A DNA stretch of 64,000 bases, taken from Phyto melanocephala (Eukaryota; Arthropoda; Insecta; Diptera; Rhinophoridae). Positions 46,334 through 58,969 of the stretch are shown piece by piece. The notes beneath the pieces are model-generated. The model was not told the origin of the DNA. It searched no databases and saw only the letters and a list, made by a program, of their open reading frames with translations. The translations under genes were made by a program, and so were the position numbers. Every line of letters begins with the position of its first letter. Positions within the stretch are counted from its first letter, which is position 1. The stretch spans positions 118,519,128-118,583,127 of the forward strand of contig OW799234.1 of assembly GCA_941918925.1 (NCBI GenBank), read 5' to 3'.

Positions 46334-47436
46334 AAAAAAGTAAGACTTCTATATTCGTAATTTGATAATACCCTTCACCATTGTATACGTAGTATAACAG
46401 CCACATATTGGCTTAGTCTGAATTAAAGATTTTATATTCTACGACATTTTCTTTTTTTTTTTTGTAGACACCATCTTGATTTTTCTTAAAAGTCATTTTA
46501 TGGGTGTCAACCATACTGATGGGGTTGAAAGCATTTTTCGCTATTTTGTTATAGACACTTTGATACTTTTTAATAGTCTACTGTATTCTGCTAATCATGA
46601 GCTTTTATTTGATATCAAGGAAGTGCATTGTGAAACACCAGATATGGTCCACATATAAGTTCATTGACCGCCATTTTAAAGTAACGGCTATCATGTATTT
46701 TGTTTTTTTTTATAATGTACTATATTGTGCTTGATAATTCATTTTATAAGATTTAATTATATGATCTATATCGGTTGTACATAGACTGAAAAAATTTAAT
46801 TTTTGTTAAATTTTAGGAAAAAGACCGTAGAAGTGCTTCTTAGACAGTAAAAAACTGATGTGTTAGTGTTTTAAAAAATTCTTTGAAGCCAAGATCTACG
46901 TATAATCTTCACCGTGCCTAAAAGTTATTTAAGAGCTGGAAAAATCTGATATATTATAAAATATTTATATTTTTTTCAAATACTTTTTGCCTATAACTTT
47001 GCTGATAATTTATCGACTTGTCAAGAATTATTATATAATCACTATGACATCTCTAGATTCATATTATAGATGTTGATAGTCATAAACTTTTTTTTTAAAT
47101 ACCCCTGGGCTTAACAAGATTAATTTTCGTGTTAAAATAAGGGAAAGACAGTCCCAGTTAGGATTATTTGCTCACATCTTAGAAGGTTAGGATGGGTAAG
47201 TGCTGATACTAAAAACTAATTTGCTCTCAAATATTTCTAATATTTTAAATTTACACGCGTGTTTTGGAGATGTCAGGGGGTTAAAGAAACTGCAAATATA
47301 CATTTGAACAAATGGACAACAGACTACCCTGTTCAAGAGCTTTTAGTATACATGTACTCTATGGAGCCTGAAATTAATATTTTGGAAATTTTACAAGGAA
47401 TATTAAGCTTTTCACTCTCCGTGAAGTGTATAAAAA
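46334..47436 (+). mobile_element. Decayed Helentron-like element, second subfamily (copy G)
   Basis: Left end AAAAAAGTAAGACTTCTATATTCG and TACCCTTCACCATTG, right end TTTCACTCTCCGTGAAGTGTATAAAA. The interior contains CTATAACTTTGCTGATAATT, also present at 57070 and in reverse at 7130. The hairpin and the (GTCY) block are mostly lost. No coding capacity. Confidence 0.65.
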
Positions 47437-48044
47437 TAAAAATTTAAATAGTTAGAATAATTAAGCAATAATTACAAAATTCGAAAATAAAAAAAAATCC
47501 TCCAAAAGCAAAAATAATCACATAAAATTCTAAGTAAAAAACAAAACTAATTTATTTTTTATGCTCACGTCAAAATAGGATTACAAAAAATCAAACAAAA
47601 AGCTACATTTTAACTTTAAAAATCAATAGAAAAATATTCTTATCGTCGAATTTTATATTCATTGTTAAAAGCAAAACAGGAAAAAAACGAACCACATTTA
47701 GAAACTTTTAAGTGGAGACACTTGTAAACTATTTGGCATAAAACGTTGAAAATGAAAATGAAAACTACGCAAAATAAAAAAAAAAGGAAAAACTTGACCG
47801 AACACCATTCATTTGTATTCATTTTAAAAATTCAACAAAAGTATGTTGCAAAAACTATCAAATAATTTTGCACTTGTAAAATGTTTTTTTGTAGGGTGTC
47901 CACTAAAAAAAAAAATCGTTAAAACTTGTTAAAAAGCTCAGTAAGAAAATAATGAATTATAAAATAATTTCTCGAAAACAGTCAAGAAACTAGAAATTGT
48001 AGTTACACTATTAGTCCAAATAAAAGCCATAAAAATAACATAAA
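47437..48044. other. AT-rich spacer without recognisable gene
   Basis: Nothing supported. Confidence 0.5.
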
Positions 48045-48625
48045 AACTAAGGGCACTATTTCGGCTGTGATAAAATTTTTGATAACCTTCACTAATTTTA
48101 TGTACATAAAATTTATTATCGGCTTTATTCATAACAAAAAGTTAGCCACAATTAATGCACTACGTACAACGAGCTGCTAACTAGAATGCGAAATAAGCTT
48201 GACAGCTCGTTGGCACAGAGTGTATTCATAACAAACTTTTATCCATCTGCTTTGAAAATGCATGATACTCCACAAAGATGCAACCATTTTTTGTATATCA
48301 TCCCTGATTTGGTCATGTTTTTGTTTTTCCATCCATCTATCAATTATTAAAATTTAAAAATAAATTAAAAAAAGTAAACGAACAATATATTTTTCGTGCA
48401 CAAAATTTTTGACTCTTTTCTTTATAAAATTTTTTTTGACTCATAACAGCTGTTTTTCACAAGTCGGCAAACGCTTGGCAGCTCGTTAGCAAGAGTTTAG
48501 CAAATCGTTTGTCAGAGTTTGGCATGTGTGTTATAAAAAAACTCTATGTTAACTCAATGCCTATTTTTTGTTATGAATAAGGCCGTATGCTGTTACCAAC
48601 AGTAATTATTATCGAATAAACTCTT
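48045..48625 (+). mobile_element. Helentron-like end fragment (copy K) split by a MITE
   Basis: AAGGGCACTATTTCGGCTGTG, TAACCTTCACTAATTTTATGTAC and ATTTATTATC before the MITE match the left terminus of copy F; the sequence after it (AATTATTATCGAATAAACTC) is consistent with its continuation. The remainder of the unit is missing. Confidence 0.5.
48121..48584. mobile_element. 464-bp MITE with GGCYTTATTCATAACAAAAA ends
   Basis: Left end GGCTTTATTCATAACAAAAA (48121-48140) and right end TTTTTTGTTATGAATAAGGCC (about 48564-48584) are inverted with one or two differences. Repeated subterminal phrases GACAGCTCGTTGGCA and GGCAGCTCGTTAGCA, and TTAGCAAATCGTTTG, lie inside in opposite halves. No coding capacity. 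The superfamily is not clear and no target duplication is obvious. Confidence 0.72.
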
Positions 48626-48795
48626 ATAACAAAAATATTTGAGTTGATTCGTGACACTCAACGCTAAACTTGAAGTGACCTTATTTTAGCAACTCTGTGT
48701 GTTTTGACACGGATAAGTTGTAACGAACGAAATCACTTCAGACGAATTGTGAACAAGCAATGAATATTTTTCAAACAAAAGACAGAATAGGTTTG

Positions 48796-48828
48796 GACGA
48801 CGGTACACAACGACGGAACACAACGACG
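48796..48828. repeat. Short tandem repeat of ACACAACGACGG
   Basis: About two and a half copies of a 12-base unit. Notable only because it is G/C-rich in an AT-rich setting. Confidence 0.7.
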
Positions 48829-48829
48829 T

Positions 48830-50084
48830 TTTTTTTAATTAAGACAGTAAATGTTTAATTCACAATTCGCGTATTGATTTGATCTTATAAATCTACATAT
48901 GTATCACTTTCTTTGTGTAACTTCGATTTGCTATTTATTTATTTTCTTGAATTTAGTCTTACAATGAAAACCTAAGTATTTCTTAATTTTGTATTATTCC
49001 ATTAGACATCCAAACTGAATACATAAATGATTCTAAGCCAATTGTTTTCGCTTCGGATGAATATTGAAATTTATTTTATACAGCACCTATGTTATTTTAA
49101 AGTATAAACGAAACAACACTAAACCAATAGCTAATAATTTTCGAAAAGGCCCTCATAAGAATAAAAGTAGAATTTTAATATGTATGTACGTCTAGGTACA
49201 ATAAAAAGTTATTGCTTGAATATCTATTTTATAAAAAAAAATATTCATTTCAAATATTTTCATGTTATTGCCGCATTTGCATGTAGTATGTAACATATAT
49301 ATGTATGTACGTGAAAGTTATACACTTATTCGTTGCACTTGTCGGCTGTTGCTTTGCTCTACTGCTACTTTTGTTGTTTAAGTAGTTATGAGTTTGGCAA
49401 AAATTTGTTCAACAAAATATATAATTGATTGGATGGTTAAAGTTGCTTTTTTTCCATCATTATTTTGCTTCTTTTGTGCATTTTATACATTTATTTCAAG
49501 GTCAAAAGAAATGCATAATTTATGCGCAATATAAACAAAAAACCGTACGAATGAACACATGCAACAACAACAAGAAAAAACAGAAATTGGCCTACAATTG
49601 CATGTGTTATTTTCGACATTTGGAATGCTCAAAGACAAGCCGGAAATTCAAAATAACCAAATGAAAAACACTAGTAAAGTGAAATGGCTGAATGAACATT
49701 TAAATGTTAATTTTATCACAATGCAAGAGTGAAGTCAACAACACTTTTATATTGTTTAAAATTCAAAGAAAATGGGTCAATTATTGTTTTTTTTTTAATT
49801 TCTGTAGGTCGTAAAATAGCGTGTTTAATTTTTTCATTATCAGTGGCAATTTAAAATTTACAAATAAATTTTTTTAAGTAAAAGAAAGCAATTAGGGAAA
49901 ATATTATTCTTGAAACCCTGTGGCACGATAACCGCTTGTTTTACCAATAAAAAAATTAAAATATATATTAACACTAGACAACTGTTACTGGTTTAAATAT
50001 CATACCAAGTGCGGTGTTATTTTATCAGGTATATCAAAGAGTTTTTTGAGAATTATTTTTCATATGATATTTGGCAATTAGAAA
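48830..50084. other. AT-rich spacer without recognisable gene
   Basis: Nothing supported. Confidence 0.5.
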
Positions 50085-50390
50085 TTATAAGACAGAAGCC
50101 TGAGTAGAGAAAAAAGTTATTATAGACTCCGAAACCGTAAGGCCGATCGGACTCAAACGTTGACAAGTTGTTGTACACATTCAGGGGAGAGTTTATGGGT
50201 GGTAAAAAGTGGGCAGGGTTACGCCCATAAAAAAATAAGTTATAACTTTTAGCTCCTTGCACTAGATCGATTTTTCTGAAACTTTGCACACATGTTGAGC
50301 TGTCATGACTATATAATTTCGTGATTAGAAAAGTGGCCAGTGCCACGCCCATAATACAATTTATAATTTTGAGTTTCTTGCTTCTTGCGC
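50085..50390. repeat. Fragment of another dispersed 'CCACGCCCATAA' repeat
   Basis: Contains ACCGTAAGGCCGATCGGAC, GGGTGGTAAAAAGTGGGC, ACGCCCATAAAAAAATAAGT and GTGCCACGCCCATAATAC. The style (short 'cacgccca' modules, 'gaaactttgca' phrases) resembles the core of the Helentron-like units, but no end motifs are present and it cannot be aligned to them by eye. Confidence 0.4.
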
Positions 50391-52403
50391 GCCGGGGTTG
50401 GCTAGTATATTCATATTTGCACAGCAGTTCTTACAACAAAAAAGCATATGTAACTGCTGAAACGTACTCCTTCTGTAATGGTGTAAAAAATTACGAAGAA
50501 AAAAATAATAAATTTTCCGAAATTTTATCTGACTAAAGTAAAGCTTATTTATAGTTTAGTTTTTGAAGTTTTAGATTTATTTTTTCTACAAATTATATAT
50601 ATTGGTTTAATTTTTTTTTTTGGGTAAGTACTTTTACTATTTTGTTGTGAGCTGTTTGTGTATTTAATTTGGAATATGTCACAAAATGTTTGACATTTTT
50701 TATTTTGTTGTTGTATGTCTTACAAAGTTAATAAATTAATATTGTATCGCTCACTTTTTCAATACTTTTCTGTGAGTGAAAAAATATCGGGAAAAACTTG
50801 TCATCTTATTTTTTAACCTGTTTGTCTTTCCCAAGGTCGTGAACAAGGAGAAATGTTATTTAACATATTATTATGCGAGCCTTCATGAACTCCAGCAGAA
50901 ATGGTTGGTAAAAAGAAAATCACTATATTCGCATTATTTTTTATATTTTTAATATAAATGCAGTCAATTACATGTCACTACTTTGTCATTTTGCATTTTC
51001 TTTTTCAGTTAAATTAAACACAAGTATACATTTTACTTTTCTTTTATTTAATTTTTTATTTTCTGTTGTACCAAAAATTCTCATAAAAATATGAGTGTGT
51101 GTTAATTATTGCCGTATAATAACTTTTTCAAAAATGAATTGTGGGGAGTGTTAATGCACGTAGTACATTAGAATACATTATATACTTTCACATATTCACT
51201 GTTTAGCTATAAAGAGATATTTCATCTTTTGCTCACGTATTTTAGACATACATGTGTTATTAGGAACATTCCTACAAATACTTTTTATGGTCACATTCAC
51301 ATTTTTGTTACAATTATAAATTATAAAATAAAGTTATAATAAAAAAACATTAACGTGATAATAAACGTAATTTTTATGAGTGTGTGTGGTGTCATAAATT
51401 ATTATATAAATAGATTATTACATGTATGTGTGTAAAAAACGTTAAAATTTGCATATGTATGTTTGTATGTATGATGCTTGCTTTCGAAAATAAATTGAAA
51501 TTTTATTAACCATCATTTACACAGGAGGTCAGGTAGTATTACATTTAATATATTACAGTTATTAATAATGGTTAATTTTAATGCAAACGTATGATTAATA
51601 TTTTTAATTGATATTGTTCATCTTTATTTTATGGTTTTTGTTTCAGTAGCGTACATTGGGTTACTGAATGTTTTTACAACTTTAATTTAAGAGAATTTTT
51701 ACCACTGTACTTACAAAAAAGTTTATTTTAGGATATATTTAATATATATATTTTTTTTTAATAAGCACTTACTCGACGAACAAAAACTACATTCTAATGA
51801 ATGCTTATATTGTACTATCCATGCTAGTGTATAGTGTTGGATTGCTGTTACCTGTAAAATCCGTTAAAATCCTTCAAAGAAAAAATAATTCATAAGTATT
51901 GTGCAATTCTCGGAGTTAACGGAGAAAACCACCATTAAATAAAAGCATGGGCTGTATAAGCTACATGGAAAGATCAACATAGTTTACGGATGACAATGAC
52001 GGATACAATGGCTAAGCTGGTTATGATATTCAATTTTGGATAAGTTTTGAAAATAATTGTTTTGAAAGGTCGATGGTCTTCACCACATGCTGCTGTGTTA
52101 ACTGGAGAAAATTTTTTGATAGCGTTTCTAACATTTACAAACATATTTACACACCATTTGAAAGTTGACTTATTAAACACTTCAGTGCTAAGTTGTTCTT
52201 CTCGTTAATAACTAAACCAATACTTATGAGATTAACTTGTTGAACACGTAACTCATCAAAGTGTAGAGCATGCAAAGATGAGAAATTTGAATTAAAATTA
52301 TATAAACTAAAGGATTAAATATTTTAGAAAATATATATTTTAAGATGTTTGTATCAAGTTTCTTAAGCTACTATTTAATTGTTAGACACACTAGCGGCAA
52401 CAG
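50391..52403. other. AT-rich spacer without recognisable gene
   Basis: A patch at 51950-52270 is less AT-rich and gives a 68-codon minus-strand frame (51974-52180) that I cannot assign. Nothing else supported. Confidence 0.45.
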
Positions 52404-54944
52404 TTTTTATACCCGCCACCAAAAAAATGGTGGGGGTATATTCATTTTGTCATTCCGTTTGTAACACATCGAAATATCCATTTTAGACCCCATAAAGTAT
52501 ATATATTCTGAATCGGGGTTTGATTTGATGACGATCTAGCTATGTCCGTCCGTCTGTCCGTCTGTCCGTCTGTTGAAAGCACGATAGAGGTCGCACCGAA
52601 AAAGCTAGACGGCTCAAATTTTGCCAGAATCTTTCTTATAGACAAGGTTTGTTTGGTATTGCAAATGGGCTAAATCGGAATATTAGGAAGAGAGTTATAG
52701 CTCGAAAAGCAAGAATAGGTCGAAAAAACCGTGTTCTGCTAACATCGAATAAAATGGGATTGTGTCCAAACGGATGAACGTAGAGTCATGAAACTTCGGA
52801 TATATATTTCTCGAGTCAAAAGAATGTTTCTCCCCAAAAATTGCTTAAATCTATGCATTAGAAAAGGAGTTTTAGGTCAAAATGTACGAAAATTTATACC
52901 GCTCAGTGTATATTTAAAATTTAAAACGTAATAAAACTGACAAAACTATATGTACGGTTCTGAAATTTTGCAAACATGGATTTTTGGTCAAAGTCTTCGT
53001 TATAACGGAAAATAAATGTGCCACGCCCACTTTTTTTTTAAATTTTTTTAAAAATATATTAGTCATATATATTAGCATTTATTCATTGCAGATGGCAACA
53101 TCTGTTGAAGGCGCCACTACATTTTGCAAACACTGAGGATGATGTCTTTGCTAAACATCACGTAGAACACTAGATGGCTCTAGTAACATTTTTTTGCACA
53201 AACTACAAAGGAATTTTATAGGGGTTTGTGAAAACGAAAATGACCGAAGTTTGTTGACAAAAATTAACTAGAGTAATGATTTGTGCCCAACTTTACATAT
53301 AGTTGTACACACAGTCTTATGAGGTTTAAGATTTAAAAATATTTAAAAAAAAATGTGCATTAGTAGATTTAAAATAAGTATTTGAATATTTAAAATACTT
53401 ATTTTAACTAAATTTTTTTTTATCTATCTATTCTTTTGTAAAGGGTGGTTAAATTTTAAGGGCCACAGAGTGATTCAAAATAGACATGCTCAGCATTTTG
53501 CTAAAACGGGAAACTTATTAGTAAGATTTTGATTTTTAAAGTTCTATAACATTTTACTTTTAAAAGATTTTCAAACGAAATAAGTTTTGTATAATTTTAA
53601 AATTTGTTAGCCATTAGTACATGAAAATAAATTGTTTATAATGTTTAGAAATAATTTTTTTTTATCTTTAGGTCTAAATTTTCCTACATTCCTTTTTTTA
53701 ATACACCATAACTTCTAGAAAACATAAGATAACAAAAAGAAATTAGCACCATTTAGTAGATAAAACTCTCCTCTTTACCACTATACCCCACTGTATACCT
53801 GGGACGATCCGACCGTGATCACCAGACCAATTTTTGTGACACAAGGTCAAATATTTTTTGCAAAATTTTAGTAAAAGAGCTAAACAAATTTTTTTGTAAA
53901 GTGTTTTTTTAAGTATTTCAGCCGCCACCAAAAAAATGGTATATATATTCTTAATCGGGGTTTTATTTGATGACGATCTAGCTATGTCCGTCCGTCTGTC
54001 CGTCTGTTAAAAGCACGATAGGGGTCCCATCGAAAAAGCTAGTGGGCTCAAATTTTGCCAGAATATGTCTTATACACAAGGTTTGTTTGGAATAGAAAAT
54101 TGGCTAAATCGGAATATAAGGAAGAAAGTTATAGCTCGTAATGCAAGAGTAGGTCGAAAGAACCGTGTCCTTCCAACATCGAATAAAATGGAGTTGTGTC
54201 CACCAGCATCTACGTATGAGTCATGAAACTCCAAATATAAACTACCTGAGCAAAAACAATATATCTACCTAAAAATTGCCTAAATGCATGCATTAGGAAG
54301 GGAGTTAGAGATCAAAATGTACGAAAATTTATACCGCGCAGTGTATTTTGCAGTATGTTGAACATTTTAAACCTAATAAGAGTGGCAAAATTAGATCTAC
54401 GATTCTGAAATTTTGCAGGAATTGCTTTTTGGTCAAAAGCTTTCTTCTGACGGAAAATAAATGTGACACGCCAACCTCCCATACAACGTTTGCTCTCAAA
54501 GTCTTATAATTTCTTTATAAATCGAATAATAAAGGTATTTATTGAAATTTATAAGTTGTATTTATTAGCATAAATAACTTCGACACACCTACTATAACGC
54601 CCACTTTTCACGTTATCTACTGTTAATGAAATTTAAATTTATAAAACCGACAAAATTAGAGGTATGATGATAAAATTTGCTACGGAAATCCTTCTAGTCA
54701 ATGTTATTGTTATGCCAGAAAATTTAGGTGACACGCCCACTCTTACGCCCACATCCTACATAATACCTTATCTCAAATTCATATAATTTCTCAATGAATA
54801 AATATTTTGGAAGAATTACGGACTATATTGAAATATCTAAGTTGTATTTATTAGCAGAAATTTTATAAACACGCTTACTTTAACGCCCATTTTCACTGAA
54901 ACACTTAATTTACGAAAACATTTTACCAGCATATCGAAGTTATA

Positions 54945-55397
54945 AAGGGTGGGTTAATTTTAAGGGCCGATGTTGATTTTGAATAAAACACAAATTATTT
55001 AGGAAATTATTATCATTTCTTTTTTAATGATAATGTTTGTATGGTTCAATTACCTCAACGGCACACCTCGATCCGATAGTCCAAATTTTCAATAACATTG
55101 CTGATGCTCAATTGTTTGGCACGATGATGAGTCGAAGTTGACTGTTTTTTTGCCACACTATCGCGATAAACAGCAATGCCTCTCATTTAACGAATTTAGA
55201 AGGCATTCATAGATGTTCTAACATTTTATACAGACCTGGGGCCGAATTACGGCATTCGATATCGATCGAAATTTTACTCGAACGATCGAGTACTCTGGGC
55301 TTTGGGTATAGAGATTCTAATAAGAGTTTTCAAATTTCGATCACGTTCGAGTGCCGTAATTCGGCCTCTGTTTTAAATTTAAAATTTAACCACTCTC
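54945..55397 (-). mobile_element. Internally deleted mariner inside copy H
   Basis: TA-flanked ends AAAGGGTGGGTTAATTTTAA and AAATTTAACCACTCTC. The minus strand keeps the transposase C-terminal region as in copy A; the N-terminal part is replaced by the nested MITE. Confidence 0.68.
55240..55366. mobile_element. Complete 127-bp palindromic MITE
   Basis: Begins GGCCGAATTACGGCATTCGA and ends TCGAGTGCCGTAATTCGGCC, 20-base inverted repeats with one difference. The inner part is also partly self-complementary (TCGATCGAAATTTT with AAATTTCGATCACG). It lies inside the mariner derivative of copy H. Confidence 0.85.
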
Positions 55398-55540
55398 TAC
55401 AAAGAAAGTGACGTATATTTTATTATAAAGAGATTATTCCAAGCGATTAACAAAATAATAAATATTGTGCTTAAATGTACACAAAATTGGTGGTGGGTAT
55501 AAAAGATTCGGCACAGCCGAATATAGTGCTCTTACTTGTT

Positions 55541-55674
55541 TAAGTTAAGACTGTTATTTTATTTTGCAGTAAATTGGTTTCAAAGTTTCTGAGATGCACC
55601 AAAATAAGACTTGTTCGGTGTTTTTAATGTAGGGGCATCAGGGTGATTCAATGCGGGAACAAGATGAATATTTT
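55541..55674. other. Spacer between copy H and the long hairpin
   Basis: Nothing supported. Confidence 0.5.
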
Positions 55675-55916
55675 TAATATTTGATTTTTATTTAAGCTTG
55701 AGATCAAATTTTTTGTTTTTTTTATAAAAAATTGTTTATTAGTAACCAATATTCCGCCACCAAACAATGGGTAGCTTCTTCAAATTATAATTTTTATACA
55801 TATTTACCCTGAAGAAGCTACCCATTGTTTGGTAGCGAAATATTGGTTACTAATAAACAATTTTTTATAAAAAAACAAAAAAGTTCATCTCAAGCTTAAA
55901 TAAAAATCAAATATTA
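55675..55916. repeat. Long near-perfect hairpin, about 107-base arms
   Basis: Left arm 55675-55782 and right arm 55810-55916 are reverse complements with only a few mismatches and small indels; the loop is 27 bases (55783-55809). Arms contain AACAATGGGTAGCTTCTTCA / TGAAGAAGCTACCCATTGTT and TTTTTATTTAAGCTTGAGAT / ATCTCAAGCTTAAATAAAAA. No open frame. It could be a foldback MITE or the template for a long hairpin RNA. Near-identity of the arms suggests recent origin. Confidence 0.88.
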
Positions 55917-57029
55917 CCAATTAAAAAAGATCAAGAAATTTAGACCATATATTTATGAATATTTTTACTTACAGAATCAGTTTAAATATGGAAAACATTA
56001 AAATCCAAGACGTTTTCCGAAAACAATATGGCGTGTATAAGTATTAAATATAGTTATTAAAAATGCATCTCCTTTTATCTGCTCAATAAAAAAATTAATT
56101 TTCAAAATGGCGTCCAAAAAAAAAAGAGTCAAATATTTAAATCAAATCTTTCCCTTGAAATCAAAGAGTTTGACTAGCAAATACAATAAGTTATTAAAAA
56201 AAATTCTAAATTCTGAAATCCGTCTGTAACAAAATTTTGGGTTAATTTTCTCTCTTAAATTCATCCATCTTACACCAAATGAAGGGCTTGGCCAACAGCA
56301 TACAGCCAGTCACAAACAAATTTAAAATATAAGTTAAGCTCAAAATAAAATGGCTTACACCACAAAACCTGAAAGAAAGGCTTTACTACAATGATGTTAT
56401 TTTTATAATTTTAACATCCTTATGTGCATGATTCTATACGGTATATAGAAAAGAAATCCTATCACTCATTTATTAAATTTACGCCATTCAAATTTAATAT
56501 GTAATTAAACTATACTTAAAAAAAAATATTTTATATCTATTCAAATTTCCACAGAAAAAATTTAACTCGTATTTAATAGAAAATATAGAAGCATATATTT
56601 ATGTTCATATGTATATAAAAATATACATAGACAGAAAATCAAACATGGATTCGTTTCAGAACAATAAATAAAGTCAAACAATAGAGGAAAATTATTTCAT
56701 GGGAGGACTTTTTTAAACTATAGCATTGGCAATGCAACAACAGCAAATAAATAACAAGAATACCATAGAAAGAAACCGAATCAAAATAAAAACAACAACA
56801 CAAGTTACAAATTTAATTAGTAGAATGAAAAGACAAAAGCTATAGTATTGAAAACAAAAGAATATAAAAACTAAAAATTTTAAAAATTATACAATCAGAT
56901 ATTTCTACCTCTTAATACCATTTAAATCTTGCCATAGACATTTAGCTGCACCAAGAAATAAATAAAAACTATAAAACATTTTAAGAAAATTTTAAAAATA
57001 AATTGCGAAATTACGGTGTTTTGGTAAAT
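55917..57029. other. AT-rich spacer without recognisable gene
   Basis: Nothing supported; the left edge of the following repeat is diffuse. Confidence 0.5.
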
Positions 57030-57424
57030 TTTAAAATATATATATTTTTTCATAAAATCTTTGTCTATAACTTTGCTGATTAATGACCTAGGGCTAGAAA
57101 TATTTAATATAAAAATAAGCAATTAAACAGAGGCAGCCGTGTCAATTTGCTCATATCTCAGACAGTTGTTGGTTATTGCTGATTTCTAGGAATAATCTGC
57201 TTCAAGTACTACCGACATTTTGATACCTTACACGGGTCTGGGGACACGGAGAGATGGTCAGACGAAAAGACGGACAGACGTATAATGCTTAATAGACTTT
57301 TTTATTCATAAGCTTTAATCATAAGCTTTTCCACTTTATGGGGTCGGAAATAAATATTATAGAAGTTTCACGTCGAATGACAAACCTATATATACCGTTT
57401 TACACTGTCGTGTAAAGGGTATAA
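57030..57424 (+). mobile_element. Truncated Helentron-like element, second subfamily (copy I)
   Basis: CTATAACTTTGCTGATTAATG (57069), TTGCTCATATCTCAGAC, GAGATGGTCAGACGAAAAGA, CTTTATGGGGTCGGAAAT, GAATGACAAACCTATATATACC and the end TTTTACACTGTCGTGTAAAGGGTATAAAA match the right half of copy B. The left half with the hairpin is missing. Confidence 0.7.
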
Positions 57425-58969
57425 AAAAATAACTTTATTTCAAAAAAATTCTAGGTTTTATACAAGAAATGAATCAAGAGATTCGTTCATTAAAGTTTAT
57501 AGCCATTATGGTATATATAAAAAAATCCTAAAAAAATACCGAAATATAACACGGTGCTACAAAAAAAAATTGGAAAAATATTGGTCTTGTTGAGTACTTT
57601 TAAAATTATGTCCAATAATTGCAGAAACACCCTCAAATGAAGAAACTATTCAAAAAAAAAACATTTTCAGTGATGTTTGTCAACTTATCGACCTGTAACT
57701 CAGTCAGTTTTTGTCTGACTTATGTTTTTTTGAAAAGGGTTGGAAAGAAAACTTAATTACTCTTTAGAATGACGAGCATTTTTTGATACATTTGTTAGTT
57801 ATAGGTATTGAACCTTTAGTTCAATGATGTAAAAAACGATAATGTTGTTGCAACAGGCGTAAAGATATTGATATAGAATATAAGAGGTAAATTTAAATAA
57901 ATAATTTTAAATGCGTCAACAAAATATGACACATTTAATTTTTTTGTTTTAAGAATGCGAAGAACACACATGACGGAAGTTTGCTTTTAAATAACAAGTT
58001 TGTAATATAATGAAAGGCAAAAAAAACATATGTAAAATGGTCATATATAAATAAAAAATTTTATCTAAAATCAAAACATAAAAAATAAATATATAAGTTT
58101 TTAAAAAAAATATAAATCTTTTATAAACATAATTTTTCGTAAAGTAACCAAAATAATTCAAAAATTTTTTGAAATTTTCTCCTAAACTGGAAAAGTTAAT
58201 TTTAAAAGTATTTCGGTTACTTTTCACTAAATTCGTTCGTAATAAATAAGAATTCGTTTTATTGAAAAATATATATGTGTATATCTTAAAATGTACAGAA
58301 AAATATTGTACTTCTCTACGAAAGATTTTCGTGGTGCGAAATAATAAAATTGGTACATTTTCGTACATATGTTGCATAGGTTTTTTTTCGGTGTCCTTAG
58401 ATGGATACCTTTGCCAACAAGAATCTTTAAAATAAATAGTACACCAAATTTAACTGGTTTTTATATTCTAACTTTGAAAACGATAGTCAGCCAGGCAGAC
58501 CAGGAAACAGATGCAGAGATAGACAGAAAACTATTTGTTTATCCAGTCAAATTAACAATTTGCACTTTACTATTTTATATATTCACTAAGCATTTTCAGG
58601 TTTTTGTTTAAAATTTCTTATTTATATGTTTTCCCCAGGATAAATAAATATTTAAGTTGTGGCCGTTTAAAAAATTATACAATATTTAAAATTTTAACAA
58701 ACCTACATACAAAGATATAAATGTCAAAATGTATAAAAAATCTTTAAATAATTTATTTCCATTTATTTGTTTATAAATTATTTAATTTATGCAGTTATTT
58801 TTTCTTTTTTCATACAAATAAATTTATGTTTGTGTGTTAAATATGTAAAAAAAAAAATTTGTGATTTATGAGCCCAAAATTTAAATAGAACAGTTTTGTT
58901 GACGATTTTGTGTGTTATTATTTTTTGTGGTTTAAGTACATAAATATTTTTTTTATATTTTCCAACAAA
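57425..58969. other. AT-rich spacer without recognisable gene
   Basis: A 142-codon minus-strand open frame (57949-58377) is dominated by Phe, Lys, Tyr and Ile, as expected from A/T-rich non-coding DNA; I do not call it. Nothing else supported. Confidence 0.45.

Larger units (their letters stand above)
52404..55540 (-). mobile_element. Composite Helentron-like element (copy H), inverted twin of copy A
   Basis: On the minus strand: terminal hairpin ATTCGGCTGTGCCGAAT and GCTCTTACTTGTT at the right, CCATTTTTTTGGTGGCGGG at the left. As in copy A, a first unit (about 53921-55540) and part of a second (about 52404-53040) are joined around a shared insert (about 53041-53920) that includes GGCGCCACTACATTTTGC and CACGTAGAACACTAGATGG. 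(GTCY) blocks lie at about 52545-52571 and 53988-54009. A mariner derivative (54945-55397) with a nested MITE (55240-55366) lies near the right end. No transposition gene. Confidence 0.78.

Noticed and set aside
51974..52180. 68-codon minus-strand frame (starts MFNKSTFKWCVNMFV)
   Set aside because: Composition partly coding-like, but no motif, splice context or homologue that I can name.
52442..52645. Open frame reading DGQTDRRTD on the minus strand, and similar ones in other Helentron-like units
   Set aside because: They translate the (GTCY)n block and conserved repeat sequence; no selection for protein is expected.
57949..58377. 142-codon minus-strand open frame
   Set aside because: Composition is almost wholly Phe, Lys, Tyr, Ile and Asn as forced by A/T-rich DNA; no motif, and long frames of this kind are expected here.
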